DNA from: Methanothrix sp.
Lineage (GTDB): Archaea > Halobacteriota > Methanosarcinia > Methanotrichales > Methanotrichaceae
Assembly (NCBI RefSeq): GCF_030055635.1
Contig: NZ_JASFYM010000010.1
Coordinates: forward strand, 1-64,000
Direction: 5' to 3'
Length of the DNA stretch: 64,000 nt
Made by a program: the position numbers and the translations under genes. The notes under the pieces were generated by a model that searched no databases, was not told where the DNA came from, and was given only the letters and a program-made list of their open reading frames with translations. This document shows positions 16,792 to 25,835 of this stretch, piece by piece (the first letter of the stretch is position 1; every line of letters begins with the position of its first letter).

Positions 16792-18063
16792 ATGGACCTC
16801 TACGTTGTGCTCTGTGCATCATTTGGATTCCTGCTTGGCGTGATCAGCGGCCTGATACCCGGGCTGCACGTCAATACATTCGCCGCGATGCTCCTCGGGG
16901 CGTCGCCTGCGATGATGAAGCTGGGGCTGAGTCCATACCACGTGGCTGTGATAATACTGGCTGCCAGCATATCCCAGACGTTCCTGGATTCGATTCCAAC
17001 GGTATTCGTGGGAGCTCCTGATTCCGATACCGTGCTCGCGGTGCTGCCAGGCCACAGGCTCATGCTGAGAGGCAGGGGCATAGAGGCTGTGCGTTTATCT
17101 GCTATTGGCTCAGCCGGATCGGTCCTGGTCGCTCTCGCTCTCATACCACTCCTCTCGTGGATATTCAGCAGCTACTACGATCTTCTGATGGAGTGGATAG
17201 GGCTCATCCTGCTGGGCATAGCTATCATAATGATAATGAAAGAACGGGATGCAGATCCTGCTCCATATAAAACCATGAAGAGACGGGCGCTTGCGCTCTC
17301 GGTCTTCCTGACGAGCGGACTGCTGGGGATTTTTGCTTTTGAAAACCAGGATCTTCTCTCCTCCCCTCTGGGGCTTGAGCCAGATATTCTTCTCCCGCTG
17401 CTCAGCGGGATCTTCGGCGCGTCCTCTCTGATCCTCAGCATATTCTCATCCACGGAGATGAGAGAGCAGAGGGAGACAGGATTTGAGCTTTCAGCGCTGC
17501 CACTGGTGAGATCGATCATCCTGGGAGGAGCCGCAGGCTCTGTGGTCGCCTGGATCCCCGGAGTATCCCCGGCAGTGGCGACAATGCTCACAAGGCTCGG
17601 AAGGGGCGTCGAGGATGAGGATCAGTCTGCAAGAGAGTTTCTTGTATCCATCTCCGGCGTCAACACCTCATGCGCAGTGCTCTCACTGGTGGCTCTCTTT
17701 GTTATAAGCAGGCCGAGAAGCGGAGCTGCCGCAGCAATAAATGAGCTCATCGATCTCGATGCGCGCCATCTTCAGGCCATGATAGTAATAGCGACAGCCG
17801 TGGCGCTTGTATCGTACATAACAACCATATGGCTCGCCTGCATCGCCGGATCTCTCCTGTCGAAGATCGATTACAGGAAGCTCTCGATCTTAGTTCTCGG
17901 ATCGCTTGCTCTGGTCGCCTTCATCTTCACAGGGGCGTTTGGCATCTTCATATTCCTCGTATCCACGCTGATCGGCCTCGCCCCGCATCTTGCCGGAATA
18001 CGGAAAACGCATGCTATGGGCGTGCTGATGCTGCCACTCATCGTCTACTACCTCACAGGATGA
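16792..18063 (+). CDS. TctA-like integral membrane protein (COG1784)
   Basis: The hydrophobic protein of ~423 aa has about ten membrane segments and the family signatures GVISGLIPGLHVNT near the N-terminus and GSVVAWIPGVSPAVAT in the second half. These two internally related GxxPG motifs are typical of the TctA/DUF112 carriers. Bacterial TctA works with a small TctB and a periplasmic TctC, and neither is seen here; archaeal members are usually solitary. The substrate is unknown. ATG 16792 is chosen over GTG 16783. Confidence 0.85.
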   Translation: MDLYVVLCASFGFLLGVISGLIPGLHVNTFAAMLLGASPAMMKLGLSPYHVAVIILAASISQTFLDSIPTVFVGAPDSDTVLAVLPGHRLMLRGRGIEAVRLSAIGSAGSVLVALALIPLLSWIFSSYYDLLMEWIGLILLGIAIIMIMKERDADPAPYKTMKRRALALSVFLTSGLLGIFAFENQDLLSSPLGLEPDILLPLLSGIFGASSLILSIFSSTEMREQRETGFELSALPLVRSIILGGAAGSVVAWIPGVSPAVATMLTRLGRGVEDEDQSAREFLVSISGVNTSCAVLSLVALFVISRPRSGAAAAINELIDLDARHLQAMIVIATAVALVSYITTIWLACIAGSLLSKIDYRKLSILVLGSLALVAFIFTGAFGIFIFLVSTLIGLAPHLAGIRKTHAMGVLMLPLIVYYLTG

Positions 18064-18288
18064 GATCGTGGCGATGTGTGATGCATCATGGATGCTCTGC
18101 TCGTACAGCAATTGATGCCCTGTGAGATGGCACATCCCTTTGATTATGCGGATCAGTAACCATCAGAAAGAAGCAAAGCCTGCTGCTGGTCGAGTTACCA
18201 GCGCTTGCCTCTAGACTATACGACAAGAGCTAAAACTGAACCAAACTCAGTTAAATTAAAATTTATATGATATGCATCCAAATCTTCG

Positions 18289-18873
18289 TTAAAACCAGAC
18301 AGCGAAAGCCTTTATGCTCGATACGGGCAAGTCCTCCATGCCGAACGTGCCGCCCCAGCTTCTCTTGAAGATCTGCTTTGTCAGCGGCTCTATCAGTGTC
18401 ATCTCTATGCCGCCCTCCTCCTCAAGCACCACAGCGCTTGCCTTATCTGCTGCATCTGATGGAGAGCCCGTGGCGATGCACCACATGTTCCCAGCGCTCT
18501 CAGCGATGTCGTCGAGCATGAGATCCGCCCGCATTATCTCATCCCCAAGCCGGCGGGACGGGAGGGCGTATGATACATCCTCCAGCGTCACAACCCCCAC
18601 GATATCCATCGACCTGGGAGAGGACAGCCTGATGAGAGAGCACGCGCATCTCGGGTTGTACTCCCGGAACATGTACCAGAGCCTTCGCGCGCTGATATCT
18701 CCTGATGGGTCTGAGCCATGTGGCTCCGGCCTGAAAGCGCTCAGCACAGCTCTGACAGACCTCATGGGTATGGCAATATAACTATAATCATTTGGATATA
18801 TTGAGCTGCGAGCACCAGTTGCATTGTATACCGCCTTTATCAGCATCTGATAGCTCAGCACCAGATCATCCAT
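18289..18873 (-). CDS. hypothetical protein, 194 aa
   Basis: The gene is not recognised. The product is soluble, with a mixed alpha/beta pattern, and has no signal peptide. It has a good minus-strand promoter: TTTTTATATTTGG lies just upstream of the ATG in the rc of 18886-18900. It is flanked by the TctA-like gene (convergent) and the tungstate transporter (divergent). No function is proposed. Confidence 0.68.
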   Translation of the reverse strand: MDDLVLSYQMLIKAVYNATGARSSIYPNDYSYIAIPMRSVRAVLSAFRPEPHGSDPSGDISARRLWYMFREYNPRCACSLIRLSSPRSMDIVGVVTLEDVSYALPSRRLGDEIMRADLMLDDIAESAGNMWCIATGSPSDAADKASAVVLEEEGGIEMTLIEPLTKQIFKRSWGGTFGMEDLPVSSIKAFAVWF

Positions 18874-19338
18874 ATGAAAAAGTTATTCTTTCCAAATATA
18901 AAAATTTTTTCTGGATAGGTGTTTGTGCAGACCGATCCCCACTTCCATTCGGAGTTTAAGACGCGCTGAGATCACGGGTCGAATCGATGAATCTTTTTTG
19001 TCTCATCTCCTCGAATTACCTGAAAGCCGGATTTTCGGGATCGGTGAAGGATCTTTTTCGTCATTCTCACTGCTCCGCTAATTCATCTGGATGAGCCTCA
19101 GTTTTTAGGTTCAAGGTCGCGCACATGTACCGCCGAGATCAGGAGATGAACTCGCATGATCCATGAGGGTTGCTTTTGGTGCTGATCAATACCCGCCCAT
19201 TCAGTTATTTTCTCGATTACCTTTCGTGATATCGCTCTCATCATTCATGACATCGTTCAGCTCAGGATTTTTTACCAAAACGCTTACATACAAGTGGCAT
19301 CGTTAGCAATTATGTTTACAGGAAGGGAGATGATTTAG
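18874..19338. other. intergenic region upstream of tupA
   Basis: This 465-base gap has the AT-rich promoter of the minus-strand hypothetical gene at its left end, a dispersed repeat copy at 19004-19097, and the tupA promoter region at its right end (a TATA-like CTTACATAC near 19283). No convincing gene is seen. Tfx-type regulation here is possible but no operator can be defined from one site. Confidence 0.5.
19004..19097. repeat. dispersed intergenic repeat, copy 2
   Basis: It is the best match to 2181-2274, in the same orientation over about 90 bases, including CCGGATTTTCGG, TTTTTCGTCATTCTCAC and CCGCTAATTCA. Confidence 0.7.
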
Positions 19339-20214
19339 GTGAGTTGTTATGCAAAGCTGATCTTTGTGGCATTACTGCTCTGCATGCTCTCCGAATGTGG
19401 TGCAGCAGACGACAGGCTGAGAATTGCAACTACAACGAGCCTTTATGATACAAAGCTTCTAGACACGCTGGAGAGCCGGTTTGAGGAGGAGTATGGAATA
19501 TATGTTGACATAATCTCCGGTGGGACAGGGTTCGCGCTGGAGCAGGGGAGGCGCGGAGATGTGGATCTGCTTCTGATACATGACAAAGCAAGAGAGTACG
19601 AGTTCATAGCTGAAGGATATGGCACCGAGAGGAGATGCTTTGCGTACAACTACTTCTACATCGTCGGACCCGCCGATGATCCTGCAGGAGTAAAGGGCAT
19701 GAACGCATCCGAGGCGTTGAGGAGGATTGCAGATGCTGGAAAGAGCGATCCAGATGTGAAGTTCGTCTCACGCGGCGACAGCTCCGGGACGCATGCGCGT
19801 GAGAGGCTGCTCTGGAAGATCGCCGGCATCGAGCCTGCAGGGAGATGGTATCTTGAGTCTGGCCAGGGGATGGGAGCGACACTGATCATGGCAGATGAAA
19901 AGAGGGCTTACACGCTCACGGATATGTCGACGTACATGGCCTTCGCGGGCAACCTGAGCCTCGTGCCGCTGGTGACGGGGGGCGAGGAGCTTCTCAATGT
20001 GTACGCCGCAATACCGGTCTCTGCATCAGAGCATCCTGATCTCGCGGAGAGGTTCGTGGAGTTTCTTCTTTCTCATGAGGGGCAGGAGATCATAGCAGGC
20101 TACGGAAAAGATGTCCACGGAAGAGCGCTGTTCTATCCAGCAGCCGGTCACTGCGCAGAGATCGGATGCAATGCCTCGGAATGTCCGGGAGAGATGGTGA
20201 GCGCAGTTGGATGA
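19339..20214 (+). CDS. tupA: tungstate ABC transporter substrate-binding protein
   Basis: The protein has a signal peptide (MSCYAKLIFVALLLCMLSECG) and then the TupA signature IATTTSLYDTKLLDTL, the SGGTGFALEQGRRGDVDLLL segment, SRGDSSGTHARERLLW and YTLTDMSTYMAF. It binds tungstate outside the membrane for the TupBC transporter. A lipobox-like Cys is present near residue 20. GTG 19339 is the likely start, with GGGAG upstream. It overlaps tupB by eight bases. Tungsten is needed for tungsten-type formylmethanofuran dehydrogenase, whose B and D subunits are encoded at 35323-36921. Confidence 0.93.
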   Translation: MSCYAKLIFVALLLCMLSECGAADDRLRIATTTSLYDTKLLDTLESRFEEEYGIYVDIISGGTGFALEQGRRGDVDLLLIHDKAREYEFIAEGYGTERRCFAYNYFYIVGPADDPAGVKGMNASEALRRIADAGKSDPDVKFVSRGDSSGTHARERLLWKIAGIEPAGRWYLESGQGMGATLIMADEKRAYTLTDMSTYMAFAGNLSLVPLVTGGEELLNVYAAIPVSASEHPDLAERFVEFLLSHEGQEIIAGYGKDVHGRALFYPAAGHCAEIGCNASECPGEMVSAVG

Positions 20215-20893
20215 GATAGCAAGAGGATTCATCAGGGCGATCGAGCTGATACTCGAGCTGAACCCGGAGGTGATCGAGGTCGCACTCCGATCACTTTTCA
20301 TCTCGCTCGCCTCAGTCACCATCGCATCTCTGATCAATGTGCCTCTTGGGTGCCTGATACATTTTCACCGCTTCCCCGGGAAGAGCTGGATGATCAATCT
20401 GATACAGACCCTCTACAGCATGCCCACCGTGACCGTCGGGCTCCTAGTCTTCCTGCTCCTCTCAAGGTCTGGCCCGCTCGGAGGCTACGGACTTATGTAC
20501 ACTCCATACGGAATGATCATCGGCCAGACGGTGCTTATAACACCGGTCATCCTGGGGCTCACGGTATCCGCTCTCAGCGGTGTCAGCGACGATGTCAGGG
20601 ACACAGCAATCTCGCTTGGAGCTGACAGGCTGCAGGTGATGTGGACGGTGATAGCGGAGGCACGGGGCCCTGTGCTTGCGGCTGTGCTCCTCGGCTTCGG
20701 AAGAGCCCTCTCCGAGGTGGGCGTCGCGATGATGATAGGCGGAAACATAAGAGGATACACGAGAGTTCTCACGACGGCGATAGCTCTCGAGACATCCATG
20801 GGGAACCTGGAGATATCAATAGCTCTGGGTCTTATTCTGATCTCGATAGCTCTGGTGGTGAACACAGTTGTCGGCAGGGTCCAGGGGTGGTGA
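20207..20893 (+). CDS. tupB: tungstate ABC transporter permease
   Basis: This 228-aa membrane protein has about six transmembrane segments and the ABC permease EAA-type loop DTAISLGADRLQVMWTVIAEARGPVLAAVLLGFGRALSE. It matches TupB in length and in the YSMPTVTVGLLVFLLLSRSGP stretch. The start is TTG 20207 inside the end of tupA. It overlaps or abuts tupC. Confidence 0.93.
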   Translation: MDEIARGFIRAIELILELNPEVIEVALRSLFISLASVTIASLINVPLGCLIHFHRFPGKSWMINLIQTLYSMPTVTVGLLVFLLLSRSGPLGGYGLMYTPYGMIIGQTVLITPVILGLTVSALSGVSDDVRDTAISLGADRLQVMWTVIAEARGPVLAAVLLGFGRALSEVGVAMMIGGNIRGYTRVLTTAIALETSMGNLEISIALGLILISIALVVNTVVGRVQGW

Positions 20894-20895
20894 GG

Positions 20896-21657
20896 ATGAT
20901 CCAGCTTGAGGGTGTGACCGTGGAGAAGAACGGGATGATGATACTGAATGATATCAATATCGAGGTCAGGACCGGAGAGACTCTGGGGGTTATCGGGCCT
21001 ACAGGCGCCGGAAAGACAACGCTGCTCAGGGTGATGGATCTCATCGAGATTCCCTCAAAGGGTCGTGTGCTCTTCAGGGGTGAGGATCTTCAGAGAGAGA
21101 GCGAGAGGCTGGCAGCCAGGCGCAGGATCGGCGTGGTCTTCCAGCGGCCTGTGATGCTCAGGGGCAGCGTTTACGATAACGTGGCTTACGGCCTCAGGAT
21201 ACGCCGTTTATCTAAAGAGGAGATCGATGAGAGGGTCGGGGCCGCTCTCTCAGATGTCGGCCTGGAGGGATATGAGAGAAGGCCCGCAAGGACGCTCTCA
21301 GGAGGGGAGATGCAGAGGGTGGCGCTTGCAAGAGCTCTCGCGATAAGCCCGGAGCTCCTGCTCCTTGATGAGCCGACCGCCAATCTCGATCCCAGAACAT
21401 CTCATGTGATAGAGGATCTGATATCCAGGGCGAAGATGCGGGGGATGACCACGGTTATATCAACTCACGACCTGCCCCAGGCGGTGCGTCTGGCTGACAG
21501 GATTGTGATCATCATGGACGGCAGGGTGGTCTCATCCGGATCCGCGGAGTTCCTGATGAGCTCTGATTCCGATGACGTGAAGGCCTTCCTGCATGCAGGG
21601 ATGCTGAGACCGGTGGGCTGGAGGTTGGTTCATGAACACATGCGGGTTCCTCACTGA
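20896..21657 (+). CDS. tupC: tungstate ABC transporter ATP-binding protein
   Basis: The ABC ATPase has Walker A GPTGAGKTT, Q-loop VVFQRPVML, signature LSGGEMQRVALARAL, Walker B LLLLDEPTANLD and H-loop STHDL. ATG 20896 fits the AGGGG at 20883-20887; GTG 20890 would overlap the tupB stop. It completes the tupABC operon. The 3' end overlaps the Tfx gene by 26 bases. Confidence 0.94.
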   Translation: MIQLEGVTVEKNGMMILNDINIEVRTGETLGVIGPTGAGKTTLLRVMDLIEIPSKGRVLFRGEDLQRESERLAARRRIGVVFQRPVMLRGSVYDNVAYGLRIRRLSKEEIDERVGAALSDVGLEGYERRPARTLSGGEMQRVALARALAISPELLLLDEPTANLDPRTSHVIEDLISRAKMRGMTTVISTHDLPQAVRLADRIVIIMDGRVVSSGSAEFLMSSDSDDVKAFLHAGMLRPVGWRLVHEHMRVPH

Positions 21658-22063
21658 GAGGCAGATCCAGGTTCTGCGTCTCAGACGGAGGGGATTATCG
21701 CAGGAGGAGGTGGCTGAGATTTTAGGCACGACCAGATCGAATGTCAGCATCCTGGAGAGGAGGGCGATGCAGAACATAGACCGCGCGCTTGCGACCTTAA
21801 AGCAGTGGAAGATGATCCAGGCGCCTGTTGCCGTCAGGATCCCCGAGGGGACGGACCTCTTCGCCCTTCCCGGGATCATATTTAGAGAGGCCGACGCGCG
21901 AGGATTGAAGCTGCCGGTGAACTCCATCGATATCCTGGCGAAGTTGAAGGAGATCGCCCCGCATCTCACCAGGAGAAGGCTCATCGAGAGGAGTTTCGAT
22001 ATCTACGTCACGGAGGACGGAGAGATCTATGTTGAGGAGATCGATGAGAGCAAAGCGGTGTGA
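21632..22063 (+). CDS. Tfx family DNA-binding protein
   Basis: The N-terminal helix-turn-helix (LTERQIQVLRLRRRGLSQEE, then VAEILGTTRSNVSILERRA) matches Tfx, which in Methanothermobacter binds downstream of the fmdECB promoter for molybdenum formylmethanofuran dehydrogenase. The C-terminal ~80 residues are the conserved Tfx partner domain. Its overlap with tupC suggests it senses or reacts to the molybdate/tungstate state and may regulate this operon and fwd genes. That regulation is inferred. Confidence 0.9.
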   Translation: MNTCGFLTERQIQVLRLRRRGLSQEEVAEILGTTRSNVSILERRAMQNIDRALATLKQWKMIQAPVAVRIPEGTDLFALPGIIFREADARGLKLPVNSIDILAKLKEIAPHLTRRRLIERSFDIYVTEDGEIYVEEIDESKAV

Positions 22064-22132
22064 TCCGCGCTCCATTCTTCGCTGCGGTGTGCATCTGTTT
22101 GCCATTCTGAGTGGTATGGATGCTGGCGCATG

Positions 22133-22211
22133 CGGTCGAACCGTCGGAGAGGCGAACTCTGGCAGTTCCCATCACCAATAGACTCCGTCTACGATATTAC
22201 CGATCCGCCGA
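22133..22211. repeat. dispersed intergenic repeat, copy 3
   Basis: It is the reverse complement of 42848-42930 with gaps. Shared words are TCGAACCGTCGGAGAG at one end and ACCGATCCGCCGA at the other. Confidence 0.65.
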
Positions 22212-22371
22212 ATCCCAGGGATGAGCCTCGATGCTTTCCTCAGGTCTGTAACTCAAACATGCAGCCACACAACAGCGTTCATCAGTTCCCGCGCACTGCC
22301 TGCACGGCCAGGGGGAGCTCGTCATTCTCGCACGCTGATCATGTGCAACCATGTCCGATATTGGAGTGAAT

Positions 22372-22387
22372 AGTCCCATGTGGGACT
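22372..22387. terminator. hairpin terminator between convergent genes
   Basis: AGTCCCA-TG-TGGGACT is a perfect inverted repeat, seven bases from the deoxyhypusine synthase stop and followed on the plus strand by TTCCTTCT. It could serve both strands. Confidence 0.55.
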
Positions 22388-22393
22388 TTCCTT

Positions 22394-23344
22394 CTAACTG
22401 TGTGCACCCCTCTCCCCGACCCTGGTGATGACGGATGCAACAAGCAGAGGAAGCGTTATTGTCGCGTCCCCGTAGACCGTGACGTGCCTCGCCTCAGGAT
22501 CTATCTTTCCCCAGGATATCGCCTCTGATAGCGTCGCGCCTGAGAGACCGCCTGCCTCTGGATGATCTGTTGTGAGCTGGATCGCGAGCCTGAAGCTGTT
22601 CGGGGTTACGAGCATCGACTGCAGGGCGAAGTTCTTGGGAACCCCACCACCGACAATCAGTATTCCAGCCCTCTCCGATTCGTAGCATATATCGACTATC
22701 TCCTTCACATCACCGAGAACATCTACGTTCAGCTTTTTTGTCTGCCTGTGGAGCCATGCCTGAAGCCCTATCATCGAGTCCGCTATCGCGGGGCAGAACA
22801 CAGGCACACCACAGTCGCTGGCGCTTCTGAGTATCGATCTCCTGTCGTCTATCTTAGACCCTATCTCTGCCAGAAGAGCCCTTCCTGAGATGGGATCTTC
22901 CCTGTCAGGAAGCACATTCTGGACCAGCTCCTCGAACCTTACGAAGTCCTCGTCTGTTATGTACACATCGTATATCCTCGATATCCCAGACCTCCTCAGC
23001 TCCGAGTCATCCGCCTCAACATATCCGAGGCAGTGATGGCTGAACGATTCCACGATATCATGCACAAGATTCGCTCCTGTTGTGACGAGCACATCTATCA
23101 TTCCTCTCCTTATGAGATCGGAGATCAGATCCCTCATGCCAGCAGGCACCATCGCACCTGCGAGGGTGAAGAACTTCCTGTAATCCCCCTCCACCATCTC
23201 CTGATAGATCTCAGCGGCATGTGCGAGCCTGCGTGCACCGAAGCCGCAGCCCTCCATGCCCCTCACCATCTCATCCACACTCATATTAGGCCTTACAGAA
23301 AGCTGTCGAACACGGTCCATCAGCATCGCTCCATGGATCAGCAT
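22394..23344 (-). CDS. dys: deoxyhypusine synthase
   Basis: The enzyme transfers the aminobutyl group of spermidine to a lysine of aIF5A. The active-site lysine is in LSEAISWGKIDPEA, the NAD-binding TTGANLVHD and GDATITLPLLVAS are present. The length of 316 aa is normal for archaea. Start alternatives are ATG 23344, 23326 and 23284. An inverted repeat CTGATGG...CCATCAG (23354-23383) lies just upstream of the start and could be an operator. Confidence 0.95.
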   Translation of the reverse strand: MLIHGAMLMDRVRQLSVRPNMSVDEMVRGMEGCGFGARRLAHAAEIYQEMVEGDYRKFFTLAGAMVPAGMRDLISDLIRRGMIDVLVTTGANLVHDIVESFSHHCLGYVEADDSELRRSGISRIYDVYITDEDFVRFEELVQNVLPDREDPISGRALLAEIGSKIDDRRSILRSASDCGVPVFCPAIADSMIGLQAWLHRQTKKLNVDVLGDVKEIVDICYESERAGILIVGGGVPKNFALQSMLVTPNSFRLAIQLTTDHPEAGGLSGATLSEAISWGKIDPEARHVTVYGDATITLPLLVASVITRVGERGAHS

Positions 23345-23548
23345 CTTATGCTCTGATGGAATTCATTCTTTTGGTGCCATCAGGTGCGTTCAGGGGTTTT
23401 GACGAACTTCCTGTCAAGGAATCAAGTCACTGTAAAGATCTGAACAAACCGGAGCCCGTGACGTAATTCCTGGTGGGAGCTGTGGAGCTGCATGATGGCA
23501 ATTGATACGATTAAAATACCGAACTGTCAATAGTAAATCACCAGGGTC

Positions 23549-25006
23549 CTAAACACGCGCATCCCCATATGCCTCCTCTGCGGTCTCCACGACGAGAGAT
23601 ATGAGGTCCTCTGGCCTGTTTATGTAGTAAACCCTTCCGAGAGAGCTGAGAGCCTCCAGGACATACCTGTCCCTCCCCTTCTCGTCTATGCAGAAGAGCA
23701 CAAACCTTCCGATTGATGCGGCCTCTTTGATGTACTCCCACTGGGTGTAAAGGTTCTGTATTCCTGTGTCTGTTATGCACAGTATCAGGCAGCCCCTCCT
23801 CTCCTTCACCAGCTCCAGGATCCTGCTTCCTGGTATGTTCGTTCTCCCGCATAGGTACTCAACCAGAACATCCTCTACAGCATCAAGGTCCCTGCACCAC
23901 GGCTGCACAAGAAATCTCTCGCTGAAGTTTATTGCGGCGATCTCAGCGCCCTGCTCGTAGGCGAACTGTGCAGCCTTGAACGCCGCCAGCGTAGCGTAGA
24001 ACGTCCTCGATCCCCTTCTGTGGCCGTCCATGGACCTGCTGCTGTCGAGAACCACAAGAAGATCCGGAACATCGGATCTTCCAGGAGTCATGCTGCATGA
24101 CTCGCACTCTCTCCTGTAAGTGGTCACCCCCGGAACAAGCCGGGTGCTCATGCTGAGCGAGTAGTTCACATCCAGCTCGCTCGGAGGATCATCGAAGCGC
24201 CATCTCGTCGTGCCTGTCGGGTAGGAATCTCTCCTGCTGGACCTGCTAGCAGCGATCTCTATTCTGTACCCCTGGTCGCGGTACCACCGCTTGAGATCCC
24301 CCCTGATGCCAAGCACGTCCAGGCACCTCATGTACTCCTCCGGCTCGAGCTCAGATGCGAGACCTGAGAGCGGGGCGGATCTCGCATTCCCCCGCAAAAT
24401 CTCCAGGGATCTGATCTCGTCCCTTCCAAGATATCCTGGGGATAGCGGAGAAAGGACCATGGCCATCTGCTGGCACTGTCTCTTCCACAGAGACCTCTCC
24501 CGAACGCCGGAGGCGAAGATCTGGAGCAGAAGTCTCGTCTCTGGTGTCTCCGATGCGCCGCAGACATCCACAGACCAGTACCTCTCGAGGAACGATAGAA
24601 TCGCCATATCCAGCTCTGATTCTGCATGCTCAGCAGTACGCCTCCAGAGGTGGATCACCTTCTGCTCGTCGGATTCACTCCTCTCCAGCCTGAAGGAGTC
24701 TACCACTATATCGCTGAAAATGTTCACGATCGTCCTCGCAAAGCCCGTATCGTTTCTCTTGATGCCCCGCAGAGCTGAGAGGGCCAGCTCACCGGCAACC
24801 TCAAGCGACCTCGGGCAGAGGATGTAATGCAGAATGAGATGCTCGAAGAGACTCTCCAGATATATCTCATCGCTCAGATCCTCCTCCCTGATGGATATCC
24901 TGTAGTTGTCGAAGGGGAAGACGCCGGAGCCGTCAGAGGATATCACCGGGCGCGGAAGCTGCGGGTAGTGCCACTCGCTCCGTGCCATCTCCCATATCCT
25001 GAGCAT
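23549..25006 (-). CDS. VWA-domain protein, partner of the MoxR-like ATPase
   Basis: The C-terminal ~170 residues are a von Willebrand A domain with a full MIDAS motif: DSSRS (about 321-325), T in GRTNIP, and D in CITDTG. The N-terminal part contains EHLILHY (about 55-61) followed by NIFSDIVVDSF. This H-x3-H plus D arrangement recalls the putative metallopeptidase part of DUF2201/VWA proteins, but the canonical HExxH is absent. ATG 25006 directly follows the stop of the GXGXG gene (TGAGATG), so the two are coupled. MoxR/VWA pairs usually remodel or load metal centres of a target enzyme; the target here is unknown. Confidence 0.85.
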   Translation of the reverse strand: MLRIWEMARSEWHYPQLPRPVISSDGSGVFPFDNYRISIREEDLSDEIYLESLFEHLILHYILCPRSLEVAGELALSALRGIKRNDTGFARTIVNIFSDIVVDSFRLERSESDEQKVIHLWRRTAEHAESELDMAILSFLERYWSVDVCGASETPETRLLLQIFASGVRERSLWKRQCQQMAMVLSPLSPGYLGRDEIRSLEILRGNARSAPLSGLASELEPEEYMRCLDVLGIRGDLKRWYRDQGYRIEIAASRSSRRDSYPTGTTRWRFDDPPSELDVNYSLSMSTRLVPGVTTYRRECESCSMTPGRSDVPDLLVVLDSSRSMDGHRRGSRTFYATLAAFKAAQFAYEQGAEIAAINFSERFLVQPWCRDLDAVEDVLVEYLCGRTNIPGSRILELVKERRGCLILCITDTGIQNLYTQWEYIKEAASIGRFVLFCIDEKGRDRYVLEALSSLGRVYYINRPEDLISLVVETAEEAYGDARV

Positions 25007-25007
25007 C

Positions 25008-25742
25008 TCACCTTCTTCCAATCTCGATCCTGACACCGCCCGCCCTCCAGCCTGCGTTCTTTCCAGCATTGCCGCAGATCTTTATCAAGCCGCCCTTCGC
25101 GAGTATCCCTGCGTAATCCCCCGCGTCTCCGAGCACGGTCAGACGTCCTGAGCGCATCAGCCAGCCGGCCCTCTCGCCGACGTTGCCCTTGACGAGTATC
25201 CTGCCTCCGGAGTTGTTTACCCCGATGAAGCTTCCCGCATCTCCCAGGATCACGCCCCATCCCCCGCTCATGTTCCTGAACGCATAGGTCCCGCATGAGG
25301 ATGCGACTATCCCACCTCCGGTCATCCCCTGACCGAGGTAATCACCCGCCTCACACATCCTGATCATGCCGAAGCTCATCCTCTCGCCCACATGTGATGG
25401 TCTGCTCTTCTTATCACCGCTCAGTATGAGATTCCCACGGGAGAGCTCAAGCCCCGCGAAGTCCATGGGGCGCACGGTGACAGGCTGCTCGGATCTCTCT
25501 GCTGCGATGCTTGTGATGTAACCCCATATCACAGATTCCTTCTTTCCATGAGGTGTGCTCGATAGAAGTCTTGGAATTATGTCATCGCTGACCAGCTCCG
25601 CGATCTCCCCCTTCTCCGGATGATCCGCGACCCTATCTGCGAGATCCTCGAGGCTTATTACTCTTTCCCCTTTACCGGATTTTAGCCTTTTGTGCCGGAT
25701 CCTTCCTCCATATGCGCTCTCCATCATCTCCTTCAGTCCCAT
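25008..25742 (-). CDS. GXGXG-motif beta-helix protein
   Basis: Residues ~125-244 are a run of GxxxG/GG repeats (for example GQGMTGGGIVASS, NSGGRILVKGNVGERAG, LAKGGLIKICGNAGKNAG) that match the GXGXG domain of glutamate synthase alpha C-terminus and FwdC. This makes a right-handed beta-helix. The N-terminal ~120 residues are not recognised. There is no glutamate synthase or FwdC partner next to it. It lies between the ATPase and VWA genes on the same strand and overlaps neither. A scaffold or cofactor-protein-assembly role is an inference from that context. Confidence 0.85.
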   Translation of the reverse strand: MGLKEMMESAYGGRIRHKRLKSGKGERVISLEDLADRVADHPEKGEIAELVSDDIIPRLLSSTPHGKKESVIWGYITSIAAERSEQPVTVRPMDFAGLELSRGNLILSGDKKSRPSHVGERMSFGMIRMCEAGDYLGQGMTGGGIVASSCGTYAFRNMSGGWGVILGDAGSFIGVNNSGGRILVKGNVGERAGWLMRSGRLTVLGDAGDYAGILAKGGLIKICGNAGKNAGWRAGGVRIEIGRR

Positions 25743-25835
25743 CGTCCCAGCCCCGGTACGGGAAAACAGATCGTGATGTTCGTCGACATCTCAACACCTC
25801 TTGATCCAGCGGCGTAGGTGTCGATTTCCCTTACA

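Larger units (their letters stand above)
22064..22393. other. intergenic region between convergent tfx and deoxyhypusine synthase
   Basis: The 330-base gap contains a dispersed repeat copy (22133-22211), a further word GTCATTCTCGCACGC (22320-22334) shared with other copies, and a hairpin terminator at its right end. No gene is seen. Confidence 0.5.
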
